DNA of 63,529 nucleotides from Bacteroidaceae bacterium. Lineage in GTDB: Bacteria; Bacteroidota; Bacteroidia; Bacteroidales; Bacteroidaceae. Made by a program: the position numbers and the translations under genes. The notes below the pieces were generated by a model. It ran no database searches. It saw only the letters and a program-made list of their open reading frames with translations, and was not told the origin of the DNA. How positions within the stretch are numbered: position 1 is the first letter of the stretch; every line of letters starts with the position of its first letter. Positions 26,145 to 34,937 of this stretch are shown piece by piece. The stretch covers positions 1 through 63,529 of the forward strand of contig JAKSJD010000012.1 of assembly GCA_024398435.1 (NCBI GenBank). Direction: 5' to 3'.

Positions 26145-27143
26145 ATGAGGAAAATCAGTTATTTAATGATTATGCTCATGATTGGTTTCGTGGCCATTTC
26201 ATGCAGCAAAGACGATGAAGAAAAAGTCGAGGAGGAAGAGATAGATAGTTCGATTATCGCCAAAGGCACATGCGGTGAGAATATTGATTGGGTGTTGGAC
26301 CGCGATAGTGTTCTGACTATTTCCGGAACCGGCAAAATGACAGATTATATAGATATGGCCGACCCTTGGTATCCGCATAAAACAGATATCAAAGCCATAA
26401 AGATTGAGCAAGGGGTGACAAGTATTGGCAATTGTGCATTCTCTGATTGTTCAAGCATGACATCAATAGAGATACCCAATACAGTCGCTTCTATTGGCAG
26501 TGGGGCGTTTGTTGGTTGTTCTGCCCTGACATCAATCACAATCCCCAATTCCGTAACAGATATTGGAGTGTATGCATTTTCTGGTTGCAGTGGTTTGACT
26601 GCTATCGAAATACCACAGTCGGTCACTAATATTGAGAATATGGCATTTGCTGGTTGTACGGGTTTGACTTCTGTCACTATCCCTAAATCGGTAACGAAAT
26701 TTGGAACGAGAGTTTTCATTGAGTGCGATAAGTTGGCAGAGCTCATCGTTGAAGATGGCAATAGGAACTACGATTCGCGAAACAACTGCAATGCAATCAT
26801 AGAAACAGCATCCAACACTTTGATGGCTGGGTGTATGAATACTTCGATACCTAATACCGTTTCAACGATAGAATTTGGTGCATTTTGGGGGTGTGATGGA
26901 ATGAATGCCATCAAGATACCGAGTTCGGTATCAGATATCAAATCATTGGCATTTTTCGATTGTAGGTCGCTCAAGTCAATTTCAGTAGCATGGGAAACTC
27001 CGTTGAATGTACCAGATGATATCTTCAATAGTGTGCCAAAAGCCAAATGCACACTTTATGTTCCTAATGGTACATCGAATGCATACCAATCAGCGAAAGT
27101 GTGGAATGAATTCCAGAACATAGAGGAATATCCTGTAAAATAG
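26145..27143 (+). CDS. BspA-like LRR_5 surface lipoprotein
   Basis: The start at ATG 26145 gives 332 residues with a lipobox (GFVAISCSKDDEE); a longer frame from 26118 only adds promoter-proximal sequence. After an acidic spacer, a short domain (GTCGENIDWVLDRDSVLTISGTG) leads into about seven LRR_5 repeats of the form xxIGxxAFxGCxxLTSITIPNSV. The C-terminus (LYVPNGTSNAYQSAKVWNEF) is typical of BspA-like proteins. Such proteins sit on the cell surface and may bind host or microbial ligands. The ligand cannot be told from sequence. It is monocistronic. Confidence 0.9.
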   Translation: MRKISYLMIMLMIGFVAISCSKDDEEKVEEEEIDSSIIAKGTCGENIDWVLDRDSVLTISGTGKMTDYIDMADPWYPHKTDIKAIKIEQGVTSIGNCAFSDCSSMTSIEIPNTVASIGSGAFVGCSALTSITIPNSVTDIGVYAFSGCSGLTAIEIPQSVTNIENMAFAGCTGLTSVTIPKSVTKFGTRVFIECDKLAELIVEDGNRNYDSRNNCNAIIETASNTLMAGCMNTSIPNTVSTIEFGAFWGCDGMNAIKIPSSVSDIKSLAFFDCRSLKSISVAWETPLNVPDDIFNSVPKAKCTLYVPNGTSNAYQSAKVWNEFQNIEEYPVK

Positions 27144-27440
27144 CATACAAAAGTAAGGAAATGGCTCCGTATTGGAAATACACAGATATTTCTCAGTGAT
27201 GTACTCTATAGAAACTTTTAGTAGCCATCGAAGCAATGCGAAGGATATTTCAAAGTTTCTACGACAGCTGCAAAACCGAAACGCCAATCTATCAGATTAA
27301 ATATTTGACAGCAAACTTACGAACACTCAACTGCTGACGCAGTAAAAAAATAGAAGCCTCTCGGTCACAATCAAAGACTGGGAGGCTTTATCTGTATCCT
27401 GTAATCCATCTTTCCCCCTGGGGGAACAGGAAAGGGACTC
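27144..27440. other. Gene-free gap with terminator and C/G-rich element
   Basis: No convincing gene is visible. A 33-codon plus-strand frame (MYSIETFSSHRSNAKDIS, from 27200) has no recognisable relatives and may be a remnant. The right end holds a terminator at 27343-27388 and a TTCCCCCTGGGGGAACAGG element at 27412-27430. Confidence 0.5.
27343..27388 (-). terminator. Terminator of the TPR/efflux operon
   Basis: On the minus strand AAGCCTCCCAGTC pairs with GACCGAGAGGCTT (27388-27354), followed after two bases by ATTTTTTTAC. It lies about 50 bp past the TPR gene stop. It could also stop plus-strand transcription. Confidence 0.75.
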
Positions 27441-29348
27441 CTATTTCTTCTTCCTTTGTGCCTGCTTAATCATACTATACGAAGAGATGATGCCCAGTTC
27501 ACCTGAGCGTGAGAAATCACTTATGGCTTCCTTTGTATGACCAAGACGGAGATGGATGATTCCTCGATTGTAGTAGGCTGGAGCAAGGGTAGGACTCTGT
27601 GAAATGGCTTGATTCAGAGCCTCCAGAGCTTCCTGGTCCTTACCAAGCATGGCAAGGCAGTAGGCATAGTTGTAGTGGGCCTCAGCAAAACGAGGAGCTG
27701 TACTTATGAGTTTGCTGAATCGTTCTGATGCTTGCTGGTAGATAGGGGCAGAAACATCCATATTGCTCAAAGTTCCAGGTTCCAGGCTCAATGTCTTATT
27801 TGCTGGTTGACCTGTTGACGGTTTCTCCGAAGCATAGACAATCTCCTCTGCCTGCTTACATAGCTTTGTGGCTTCAATGAATTCTGTGAGTTGGGCGGCT
27901 GTAAGTCCGTAAGCCTCAATCTTGAATGATTGCAGATAGTGTTGGTCTGATTGGTCGAAGTAGTCATCAAGTGGTTGATGGCCATTAGCTGTTGGCTGTT
28001 GGCTGTTGGCTTTCCCCTGTAATCTGTTATCCGTAACCTGTAATCTTTTATCTCCTTCTTCCTGATATACAATGACTGGCAGAAGCTTGGCTTCAGTAGT
28101 CTTGTTCTGTATCTTGCCACGATAGTTGTCAGCAAATTCAGGTGTTTCCTCCTCATCTTCTTCCACCAGTTGTTGATAGTCGTTAGGGTCAATCTGTGAT
28201 TTCTTTCTGGTCTTGTTGGCCATACGGCTTGTAGGAGTAGAGTAGCCATAATGATGGGCTACATTTTCACGCAGTATGTGTTCCTCATCCTTCATGGCAC
28301 CTTTTATGTCTCCCATCTTCCTCTTGGCCTCAGCCCTGAGTTGGTAGCCATATAGAAACTTTGGAAATTCCTTGATGACAGTGGTATAGTCGCGTATGGC
28401 ACCTTCATAATCTCCAATTTGATCAAGCAGACGTGCCCTGTTGAAGAGTGTCATGATATCATCAGGATCAATCTGGAGAATGTAGTTGAAGTCTTCGATA
28501 GCCTTGTTGTCCTCACCCACAGCAGCAAGCAGAAGTCCTCTGTTGTAGTGGGCAATGAAGTTGTTAGGGTCGATCTGAATGGCAAGGTTGTAGTCGGACA
28601 TAGCTCCACGATAGTTGTCCTGACTGTAGCGACTCAAAGCACGGTTGATGATATTCCTTGTGTCAAGAGGTTTCAGTCGGATAGCCTCATTGAGGAATGT
28701 CTCAGCATCTGCATAAGCCTCTCTGTGCATCAGCATGGCTGCTTTCATGGATAGGGCAGACACATTGAACTTATCAGCATCAAGGGCCTTGTCAACACAC
28801 ATCTCTGCTGCAATAGTGTCCCCTTGCTTCAATCGTACATCAGCCATCATGGTGTGACCGTCAGAATAGGTAGGCCATCTGTTCACAATCTTGTTGGCTA
28901 CAGAGTCGGCATTGGTCAAGCTGTCAATCTCAAGATAGCAAAGCAAGAGATTGTGGAGAGCTGTCTTGTTGTCGAACTCCATACTTGCCATCTGTTCATA
29001 GTCCTCAGCTGCCTCTGCATATTTCTTTTGATTGATGCGTGAAAGGCCTCTAAGCTCAAACACAGATGAATTGAATGGATTGAGGTCAATCGACTTGGTA
29101 CAGTCTATCTCACTGCCCACAAAGTCCTCAAGATAGAACTTGGCTATTGCACGGTAGTAATATGGTTCACTCAGGTATGGCTTACTGGCCACCACAAGAT
29201 TGAAATACTGGATGGATAGGGCATAATCACTGTAGTAGATGGCATTACGACCAATAATCATCATCCTGTCGGTATTGATCTGAGCCATACCGGAAGAACA
29301 ATGAACCATCATCATTGCCACCAATATTATCCTGATTATGCGTTGCAT
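27441..29348 (-). CDS. Secreted tetratricopeptide-repeat protein
   Basis: The 635-residue protein has a signal peptide (ILVAMMMVHCSSGMAQ) and about eight to ten TPR units, for example AKFYLEDFVGSEIDCTKSID, AHYNRGLLLAAVGEDNKAI and ALNQAISQSPTLAPAYYN. Between residues 375 and 530 the repeats are interrupted by a polar linker. Part of that linker (RLQVTDNRLQGKANSQQPTA region) is encoded by heptad repeats GATTACR and AGCCAAC, so it looks like an in-frame insertion. TPRs bind peptides or proteins; partners are unknown. It is the last gene after def and ruvX. Confidence 0.9.
   Translation of the reverse strand: MQRIIRIILVAMMMVHCSSGMAQINTDRMMIIGRNAIYYSDYALSIQYFNLVVASKPYLSEPYYYRAIAKFYLEDFVGSEIDCTKSIDLNPFNSSVFELRGLSRINQKKYAEAAEDYEQMASMEFDNKTALHNLLLCYLEIDSLTNADSVANKIVNRWPTYSDGHTMMADVRLKQGDTIAAEMCVDKALDADKFNVSALSMKAAMLMHREAYADAETFLNEAIRLKPLDTRNIINRALSRYSQDNYRGAMSDYNLAIQIDPNNFIAHYNRGLLLAAVGEDNKAIEDFNYILQIDPDDIMTLFNRARLLDQIGDYEGAIRDYTTVIKEFPKFLYGYQLRAEAKRKMGDIKGAMKDEEHILRENVAHHYGYSTPTSRMANKTRKKSQIDPNDYQQLVEEDEEETPEFADNYRGKIQNKTTEAKLLPVIVYQEEGDKRLQVTDNRLQGKANSQQPTANGHQPLDDYFDQSDQHYLQSFKIEAYGLTAAQLTEFIEATKLCKQAEEIVYASEKPSTGQPANKTLSLEPGTLSNMDVSAPIYQQASERFSKLISTAPRFAEAHYNYAYCLAMLGKDQEALEALNQAISQSPTLAPAYYNRGIIHLRLGHTKEAISDFSRSGELGIISSYSMIKQAQRKKK
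27987..28051 (-). repeat. Two heptad arrays inside the TPR gene
   Basis: On the plus strand AGCTGTT, GGCTGTT, GGCTGTT and GGCTTTC run from 27987 to 28014. CTGTAAT, CTGTTAT, CCGTAAC, CTGTAAT and CTTTTAT run from 28017 to 28051. The second array is the reverse complement of the GATTACR heptads at 25147-25174. Both are read through in frame. Confidence 0.85.
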
Positions 29349-29354
29349 CTGTTC

Positions 29355-29909
29355 CTACCTATTCACCTTAGTCTTATAGCCACAGTTGTACTGGCCCTTA
29401 GTCATGGCAAGCAGTTTCTTCTTGATGAGTTGCTTGCGAAGAGCAGATATATGGTCGATAAAGAGTTTGCCCTCAAGATGATCATACTCATGCTGGAATA
29501 CACGAGCTGCATAGCCTTCAATCCATTCATCATGAAGAGCACGATTCTCATCCATATATGTGGCATGTACAGATATAGGTCTGCGCACACTCTCATGAAT
29601 GCCAGGTACACTGAGGCAACCTTCTTCCATGGTTTCAGTCTCCTCACTTGTCTCGATTATCTGTGGATTGATATATGCATGGAGGAAACCCTTATACTCA
29701 GGCAAATCCTCACTCAATACATCGAGATCTACTACAAACAGACGGATTGGCAATCCTACCTGTGGAGCAGCCAGACCAACTCCCTCTGCCTTCTGCATTG
29801 TTTCAAACATGTTGGCAATCAACTCGTCCAGACCTTCATAGTCGGCACTGATTTCTTCTGTTTCCTTCCTCAATACTGGCTGACCCAGTATGTACATTGG
29901 TAATACCAT
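29355..29909 (-). CDS. def: Peptide deformylase
   Basis: Starting at MVLPMYILGQPVLR (29909) gives 184 residues. The frame extends to 29960, but the extra 17 residues (MKIVNSRIVNRQIVNNN) come from the heptad repeat. The three family motifs are present: GVGLAAPQVG, EGCLSVPG with the metal-binding Cys, and QHEYDHLEGKLF with the HExxH histidines. The enzyme removes the formyl group from nascent proteins. The gap to ruvX is 34 bp and repeat-filled. Confidence 0.96.
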   Translation of the reverse strand: MVLPMYILGQPVLRKETEEISADYEGLDELIANMFETMQKAEGVGLAAPQVGLPIRLFVVDLDVLSEDLPEYKGFLHAYINPQIIETSEETETMEEGCLSVPGIHESVRRPISVHATYMDENRALHDEWIEGYAARVFQHEYDHLEGKLFIDHISALRKQLIKKKLLAMTKGQYNCGYKTKVNR

Positions 29910-29916
29910 ATTATTA

Positions 29917-29953
29917 TTTACTATTTGACGATTTACTATTCTGCTATTTACTA
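29917..29953. repeat. Heptad repeats at the ruvX-def junction
   Basis: Units TTTACTA, TTTGACGA, TTTACTA, TTCTGCTA and TTTACTA lie head to tail. The ruvX stop codon falls inside the array, so the array overlaps the 3' end of that gene. Confidence 0.75.
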
Positions 29954-30378
29954 TTTTCACCCTTCATCCTCAAACTCTCAAGGTAGTCCTCAAGAATGAT
30001 GGTGGCACTGATCTTATCCACAAGAGCCTTGTCCTGACGAGCTTTACGGTTGATTCCACTCTCAAGCATAGCACGGTGTGCCATCACAGATGTGAACCTC
30101 TCATCATACATCTCAATAGGAATGGCAGGATAAAGCTTCTTCATACGGTTGACAAAAGGAGTGATTCGCTTCATGTTCTCCGAATACTCACCATTAGTCT
30201 GCCTTGGCTCTCCTACAATAATGCGCTCCACATCCTCCTTCTCCATATATTGCTTCAGATAGTCGAATAGGGTGACAGTGTCAACAGTGGTCAACCCTCC
30301 TGCAATCATCTTCAGAGGATCAGTCACAGCAATACCTGTGCGCTTCTTTCCGTAGTCAATTGATAGTATTCTGCCCAT
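29944..30378 (-). CDS. ruvX: YqgF/RuvX-family Holliday junction resolvase or 16S rRNA pre-processing nuclease
   Basis: The 144-residue protein has an RNase H-like fold with MGRILSIDYGKKRTGIAVTD, the middle strand ERIIVGEPRQTNGEYS, and the C-terminal YDERFTSVMAHRAML and DKISATIILEDYL. These give the conserved acidic residues D7, E and D. Homologues act in 16S rRNA 5' maturation and may cleave Holliday junctions. It starts one base from the tolC-like stop codon, so it belongs to the same transcript. Confidence 0.93.
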   Translation of the reverse strand: MGRILSIDYGKKRTGIAVTDPLKMIAGGLTTVDTVTLFDYLKQYMEKEDVERIIVGEPRQTNGEYSENMKRITPFVNRMKKLYPAIPIEMYDERFTSVMAHRAMLESGINRKARQDKALVDKISATIILEDYLESLRMKGENSK

Positions 30379-31805
30379 TATTGATGCTTTACTGAATTGC
30401 TTATCTGTCCCAACGACTTCTGATACTTTACCTGAGCAAGACGATACTGACAGTTGGCATCCACCCTGTCAGCATAAGCCTTCTGCCATATTGCCTGTGA
30501 TTCAAGATGATCGGAGAGAGTTTCATATCCTACTTCATATTGTTGACGAGAGAGCTTCACATTCTCTTCAGCCTGATCAAAGGCATTCTTTGTGAGTTCC
30601 ACTTCCTTGGCAGCCTCCTCAAGATTGTTTCTTGCCTGTTGCTGCTCAAGCATCATCTTCTCAGTCATGTCCTCTTGCTCAAGTTGAGCTATCTGTTGCT
30701 TTGCCTTAGCAGAACGAACCTTGCTTGAACCTTCACCAAAATTGAGAATCGGCACTTTTACACCAACTCCAACAGTAGCCTGACCACCATTGATGAGTCT
30801 CTTGCCTGCAAGTTCAAGACCATTGGTATATGTGTAGCCACCTGTCAGTACTACATTTGGCATATAGTCGCTCTTTGTGAGTCGGACCTGATTCTTAGCC
30901 ATCTCCACCTGCATCTCAAGCAACTTGTGCTCAAGACGATTGCTTACATCTATTTCATTGCTTGCAATACTCTCCTGTGGTCCTGAAATGATGGCTTCTC
31001 CAGCCTCCACATCTATATCGCTTGTGATAGGCAAACCAATATAGTGGCAGAGATTCATCTTGGCAAGACGGAAAGCATTCTCGGCCTTTGTGATATTGAG
31101 CTCGGCTTCATTGAGCTTCACCTGCACCTTCATCTTGTCGTTTCTTGTCTTCAAGCCATGACGGAAAGCACTGTCCACATTCTTCATCAACTCATCAAGC
31201 AAAGCCTTGTACTTCTGTGCCACCTGAATCATCTCCTTTGCCTTGATAACAAGGATATAAGCCTCGTCAGTCTTCACGATAATATCATCTTCTGTAAGGG
31301 CTACATTGAGTTCTGCCATCCTTTGACCTATCTTTGACATTTCATAAGCAGTAGTAATCTTACCACCCATATATAAAGGCTGATTGAGCATGATACCACC
31401 CATAAACACATTCTTCACCTTCAAGTCAAGCTTCTGAGAAGGGAAGTCAGCATACTGGGATAGGGTATAGCTGCCATCAGGATTCACAATCACATTAGGA
31501 ACATACGAACCTGCTGCCTCACTATAGGAATAGATTGGCAGATGACCACCTTCAAGAGTGAAGTTGCCCTTGCCTGTAGAATAGATATCAGTGGCAATGA
31601 TAGATATGCGTGGATAGAAGTTCGACTTATACGACTCCACATCACTCGCAATCTGGTCCATCTGTGTCTTTGCCTTCGTTATCTCCTTATTGTTCTGCAA
31701 GGCCATTTCACGGCATTGTTGCCATGAAAGAGTCTGTGCTTCCACAGCTACACACATCTGCAGCAAAAGACCTATCAATAACGTTCTATATATGTTTTTA
31801 TTCAT
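30378..31805 (-). CDS. TolC-family outer membrane efflux protein
   Basis: The 475-residue protein (start 31805; a second ATG at 31808) has a signal peptide ending AVEAQ. Two OEP repeats follow: LSWQQCREMALQNNKEITKAK and LKMEVEMAKNQVRLTKSDYMPNV-like segments. A glutamine-rich coiled region (AKQQIAQLEQEDMTEKMML) precedes the C-terminus. It is the outer-membrane channel for the RND pump encoded 7 bp upstream. It differs in sequence from the TolC at 5747-7084, so the two exporters have separate channels. Confidence 0.93.
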   Translation of the reverse strand: MNKNIYRTLLIGLLLQMCVAVEAQTLSWQQCREMALQNNKEITKAKTQMDQIASDVESYKSNFYPRISIIATDIYSTGKGNFTLEGGHLPIYSYSEAAGSYVPNVIVNPDGSYTLSQYADFPSQKLDLKVKNVFMGGIMLNQPLYMGGKITTAYEMSKIGQRMAELNVALTEDDIIVKTDEAYILVIKAKEMIQVAQKYKALLDELMKNVDSAFRHGLKTRNDKMKVQVKLNEAELNITKAENAFRLAKMNLCHYIGLPITSDIDVEAGEAIISGPQESIASNEIDVSNRLEHKLLEMQVEMAKNQVRLTKSDYMPNVVLTGGYTYTNGLELAGKRLINGGQATVGVGVKVPILNFGEGSSKVRSAKAKQQIAQLEQEDMTEKMMLEQQQARNNLEEAAKEVELTKNAFDQAEENVKLSRQQYEVGYETLSDHLESQAIWQKAYADRVDANCQYRLAQVKYQKSLGQISNSVKHQ

Positions 31806-31811
31806 CATGTT

Positions 31812-34800
31812 CTATACTTTGAAGAAGATTGAATACAATACAGGAATGAAGATAAGCGTGATGAGTGTACCCACAAACAAGCCACCCATGATTGTCACAG
31901 CCAACGAACCAAACAAAGCATCAGTAATCAATGGCAACATACCGAGAATAGTTGTGAACGATGCCATCATCACAGGACGAAGCCTGCTCTTACTACTGTT
32001 GATAAGAGCTTCACGAGGATCCATTCCACTGCCAATCTCAAGCGTTATCTCATCCATCAACACTATTCCGTTCTTTATCATCATACCTATCAGTCCAAGT
32101 ACACCCACTATAGCTACAAATCCGAATGCCTTGCCTGAAACAAGTACGGAAGGAATGACTCCCACAAGAATCACAGGAATACAGCAGAGAATGATTGTTG
32201 GCTTCTTGTAGTCCTTGAACAGCATGATAAGTATGCAGATCATCATCATGACAGCAAGAGGGAAGTTGGCAAACAAGTATTTCATTGAGTCGTCACTTGC
32301 TTTCTTTTCTCCTTGCCATGAGAGTGTGTAGCCTTCAGGCAATTCAATCTGCTTGAGGGCTTCCTCAAGTTCTTGCCTAGCTTCCTCAGTACCGACACCA
32401 GGACGAGGACTGCACTGCAGACGTTGGCTTCTCTGGCCATTGTATCTCATCACTGTAGGGTCTTCCCATTCCACATTGATTGACTTCACAATCTGACGGA
32501 GTGGAGTGGTACCAGTGAGTTCTTCGATAAGGTCGTCCATTGAGTATCCACCTGCCATCAACTTACTTACAAACTCTGGATTTGTGAGTCGGTTTACGTT
32601 AGGCATCATACCGAATACCTCCACATTCTGAAGGTCATCAATGTTTCGGCCATCTTTGTCAATACATTTAATATATATATTCTCTGCATCGATGCCATCA
32701 TAGAATGTACCGATAGGAATACCACCTGTATATGCAAGGATGGATGTACCAACTTCACTTCTACTCAAACCACTGCTACGGGCTGCAGATTGGTTGTAGT
32801 CAACTGTAAGTACAGGACAACGAGGTTCCCAATCGGTTGTAGGCAGATAGAGTTTATTGCTTGCACGTACTATAGCCATAGCTGAATCCGTCAACTGATG
32901 CAATACATCTGGGTCAGGACCACGGAACATGGCCTCAATAGGGTACTTCTTGAACATGAGGTTGTAGCGCTTCAGTTTGATATAGGCCTGTGGATAGCGC
33001 TTCATCAGTTCAGATTGTATCTCATCAATGTTATTGACAAGTGCACGAGGAGAGGTGAAGTCGATGATGAGTTCACCATAAGCCAATGAAGGAGTGGCAA
33101 TACTTCTCACAAGGTTGTAGCGACTTGGAGTACCACCAACAGAGGCTGTGATGTGAGTGATTTCCTCTCTTGTGCGGAGGTATTCCTCTATTTCGTTCAG
33201 GTCCTTATCCACTTGTGTTGAGTTGGTTCCTTCAGGCAACTTGTATTCCATATAGAGTTGGTCGTACTCCATATCAGGGAAGAATGCCTTATCTACAAAT
33301 CGATAGCCAAACACACTCAACAGAACCAATCCAATGGCTCCAAGCACAACAGTGAAACGATGCTTGAGCCCGAATTGGAGAATGCTTTCAAGAATCTTGT
33401 ACGACTTGCCTATATAGAGTGCTTCCTGTTCGTTGTTGTCGGTTTCATCCTTCTTGTCCTTCTTCTTGATAAGGTATCTGTCGCACATGATAGGCACATG
33501 AGTGAGGGCAAGCAGCCAACTGAGAAGCAGAGACACTGCAATGACGATGAAGAGGTCGCGCACATATACTCCGGCTGTGTCAGGACTAAGGAAGATAGGC
33601 AAGAATGCAAGGATTGCTATCAGAGTGGCTCCCAATAGCGGCATTGATGTCTTCTTTCCAATATCTGTCAGTGCTTGCAGATGAGGTTTTCCTTTCTTTT
33701 TGTCGATAAGTATACCATCCACTATCACTATGGCATTATCTACAAGCATACCCATTGCAAGGATAAAAGCACCGAGACTTACACGTTGGAGTGTTCCGTC
33801 GAAACAATTCAAGACGAGGAACGAGCCAAACACAATGGTCACAAGGCTCACTCCAATGATGATTCCGCTTCGGAGACCCATCGTGAAGATAAGCACTATC
33901 ACAACGATAAGAACGGATTCAACCAGATTCAAGAGGAATGTGTTGAGTGCATTGGATACGCGTTCTGGCTGGAAGAACACCTTATGATATTCCACTCCGG
34001 CTGGCATTCTGTATTCCAAGTCTTCGAGTTTGTTTTCCACAATCTTGCCAACCTGTGTGATGTCTTTTGATGCAAGACAGGAGATGGAAATACCGATTGC
34101 CTTTTTTCCGTCATATTTCATGGCATTGCGGGTAGGGGCTTCGTAGGCTGTAACCACCTTTGCAATATCTCTTATTCGGAGTTGCTCGTCGTGATGACCC
34201 TGAATAAGCATCTCGCCGATATCGGTTGTGTTGTTGAACTTATCGTTGACACTTACACGGATTCGGTTGTTTCCGTTGTCGTAATAACCGGAATATACAG
34301 TCTTGTTCTGTCCATTGAGCGTCTGCAACACCTCAACTGGCATCACACCGAGATTGGCCATCTTATCGGGCATCAACTCAATATTGATACAGAGTTTGCG
34401 TCTTCCATAGATGTCCACACGACTGATTCCGTCTATTTCCATCAGTTCGCGCTTGATGAGTTCGGCATAGTCGGACAGTTCCTTATCGCTGAGGCCTTCT
34501 CCTGTAAGAGCATAGAACATACCATATACATCGCCAAAGTCGTCGCGTACAATAGGTGTGGCTGCATCGGCAGGAAGTGATGGAACCGTGTTGTCCACCT
34601 TTCTGCGAAGCAAGTCCCATACCTGCTCAATGTCCTTTGTTGTGGTTTGGAGTTCCACGGTGATTATGCTCATATCGTTCATCGACTGACTCTGAACATT
34701 ATCAACGTCAGGAATCTCGCGAATGGCCTTCTCGAGTTTGTCGGTCACTTCAAGTTCCACCTGATGGGCAGAAGCACCCGGATAGGTGGTGACAATCATT

Positions 34801-34937
34801 GCCTGGCGCACCTTTATGGCAGGGTCTTCCAGTTTACTCATATCCAGATAGCTGACGAAGCCACCAATTATGAGTACGGCAATGATGAATGTGATGAGCT
34901 TGGTGTTGCCAAGCGCCCATTTACTCCAATCTATCAT
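31812..34937 (-). CDS. RND-family efflux pump inner-membrane protein
   Basis: The 1041-residue protein has the RND plan: TM1 (LITFIIAVLIIGGFVSYL), a large periplasmic loop with the YPGASAHQVELEVTDKLE porter start, and TM2-6 with the proton-relay Asp in LAMGMLVDNAIVIVDGI. A second loop and TM7-12 follow, with LGLIGMMIKNGIVLMDEI. It resembles the HAE1 drug-efflux class more than heavy-metal CusA types, as no Met-rich motif is seen. Substrate is not predictable. It overlaps the adaptor gene by 4 bp. Confidence 0.94.
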   Translation of the reverse strand: MIDWSKWALGNTKLITFIIAVLIIGGFVSYLDMSKLEDPAIKVRQAMIVTTYPGASAHQVELEVTDKLEKAIREIPDVDNVQSQSMNDMSIITVELQTTTKDIEQVWDLLRRKVDNTVPSLPADAATPIVRDDFGDVYGMFYALTGEGLSDKELSDYAELIKRELMEIDGISRVDIYGRRKLCINIELMPDKMANLGVMPVEVLQTLNGQNKTVYSGYYDNGNNRIRVSVNDKFNNTTDIGEMLIQGHHDEQLRIRDIAKVVTAYEAPTRNAMKYDGKKAIGISISCLASKDITQVGKIVENKLEDLEYRMPAGVEYHKVFFQPERVSNALNTFLLNLVESVLIVVIVLIFTMGLRSGIIIGVSLVTIVFGSFLVLNCFDGTLQRVSLGAFILAMGMLVDNAIVIVDGILIDKKKGKPHLQALTDIGKKTSMPLLGATLIAILAFLPIFLSPDTAGVYVRDLFIVIAVSLLLSWLLALTHVPIMCDRYLIKKKDKKDETDNNEQEALYIGKSYKILESILQFGLKHRFTVVLGAIGLVLLSVFGYRFVDKAFFPDMEYDQLYMEYKLPEGTNSTQVDKDLNEIEEYLRTREEITHITASVGGTPSRYNLVRSIATPSLAYGELIIDFTSPRALVNNIDEIQSELMKRYPQAYIKLKRYNLMFKKYPIEAMFRGPDPDVLHQLTDSAMAIVRASNKLYLPTTDWEPRCPVLTVDYNQSAARSSGLSRSEVGTSILAYTGGIPIGTFYDGIDAENIYIKCIDKDGRNIDDLQNVEVFGMMPNVNRLTNPEFVSKLMAGGYSMDDLIEELTGTTPLRQIVKSINVEWEDPTVMRYNGQRSQRLQCSPRPGVGTEEARQELEEALKQIELPEGYTLSWQGEKKASDDSMKYLFANFPLAVMMMICILIMLFKDYKKPTIILCCIPVILVGVIPSVLVSGKAFGFVAIVGVLGLIGMMIKNGIVLMDEITLEIGSGMDPREALINSSKSRLRPVMMASFTTILGMLPLITDALFGSLAVTIMGGLFVGTLITLIFIPVLYSIFFKV

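Noticed and set aside
29910-29960. Seventeen extra residues on the deformylase
   Set aside because: They translate the heptad repeat. The family N-terminus fits the start at 29909.
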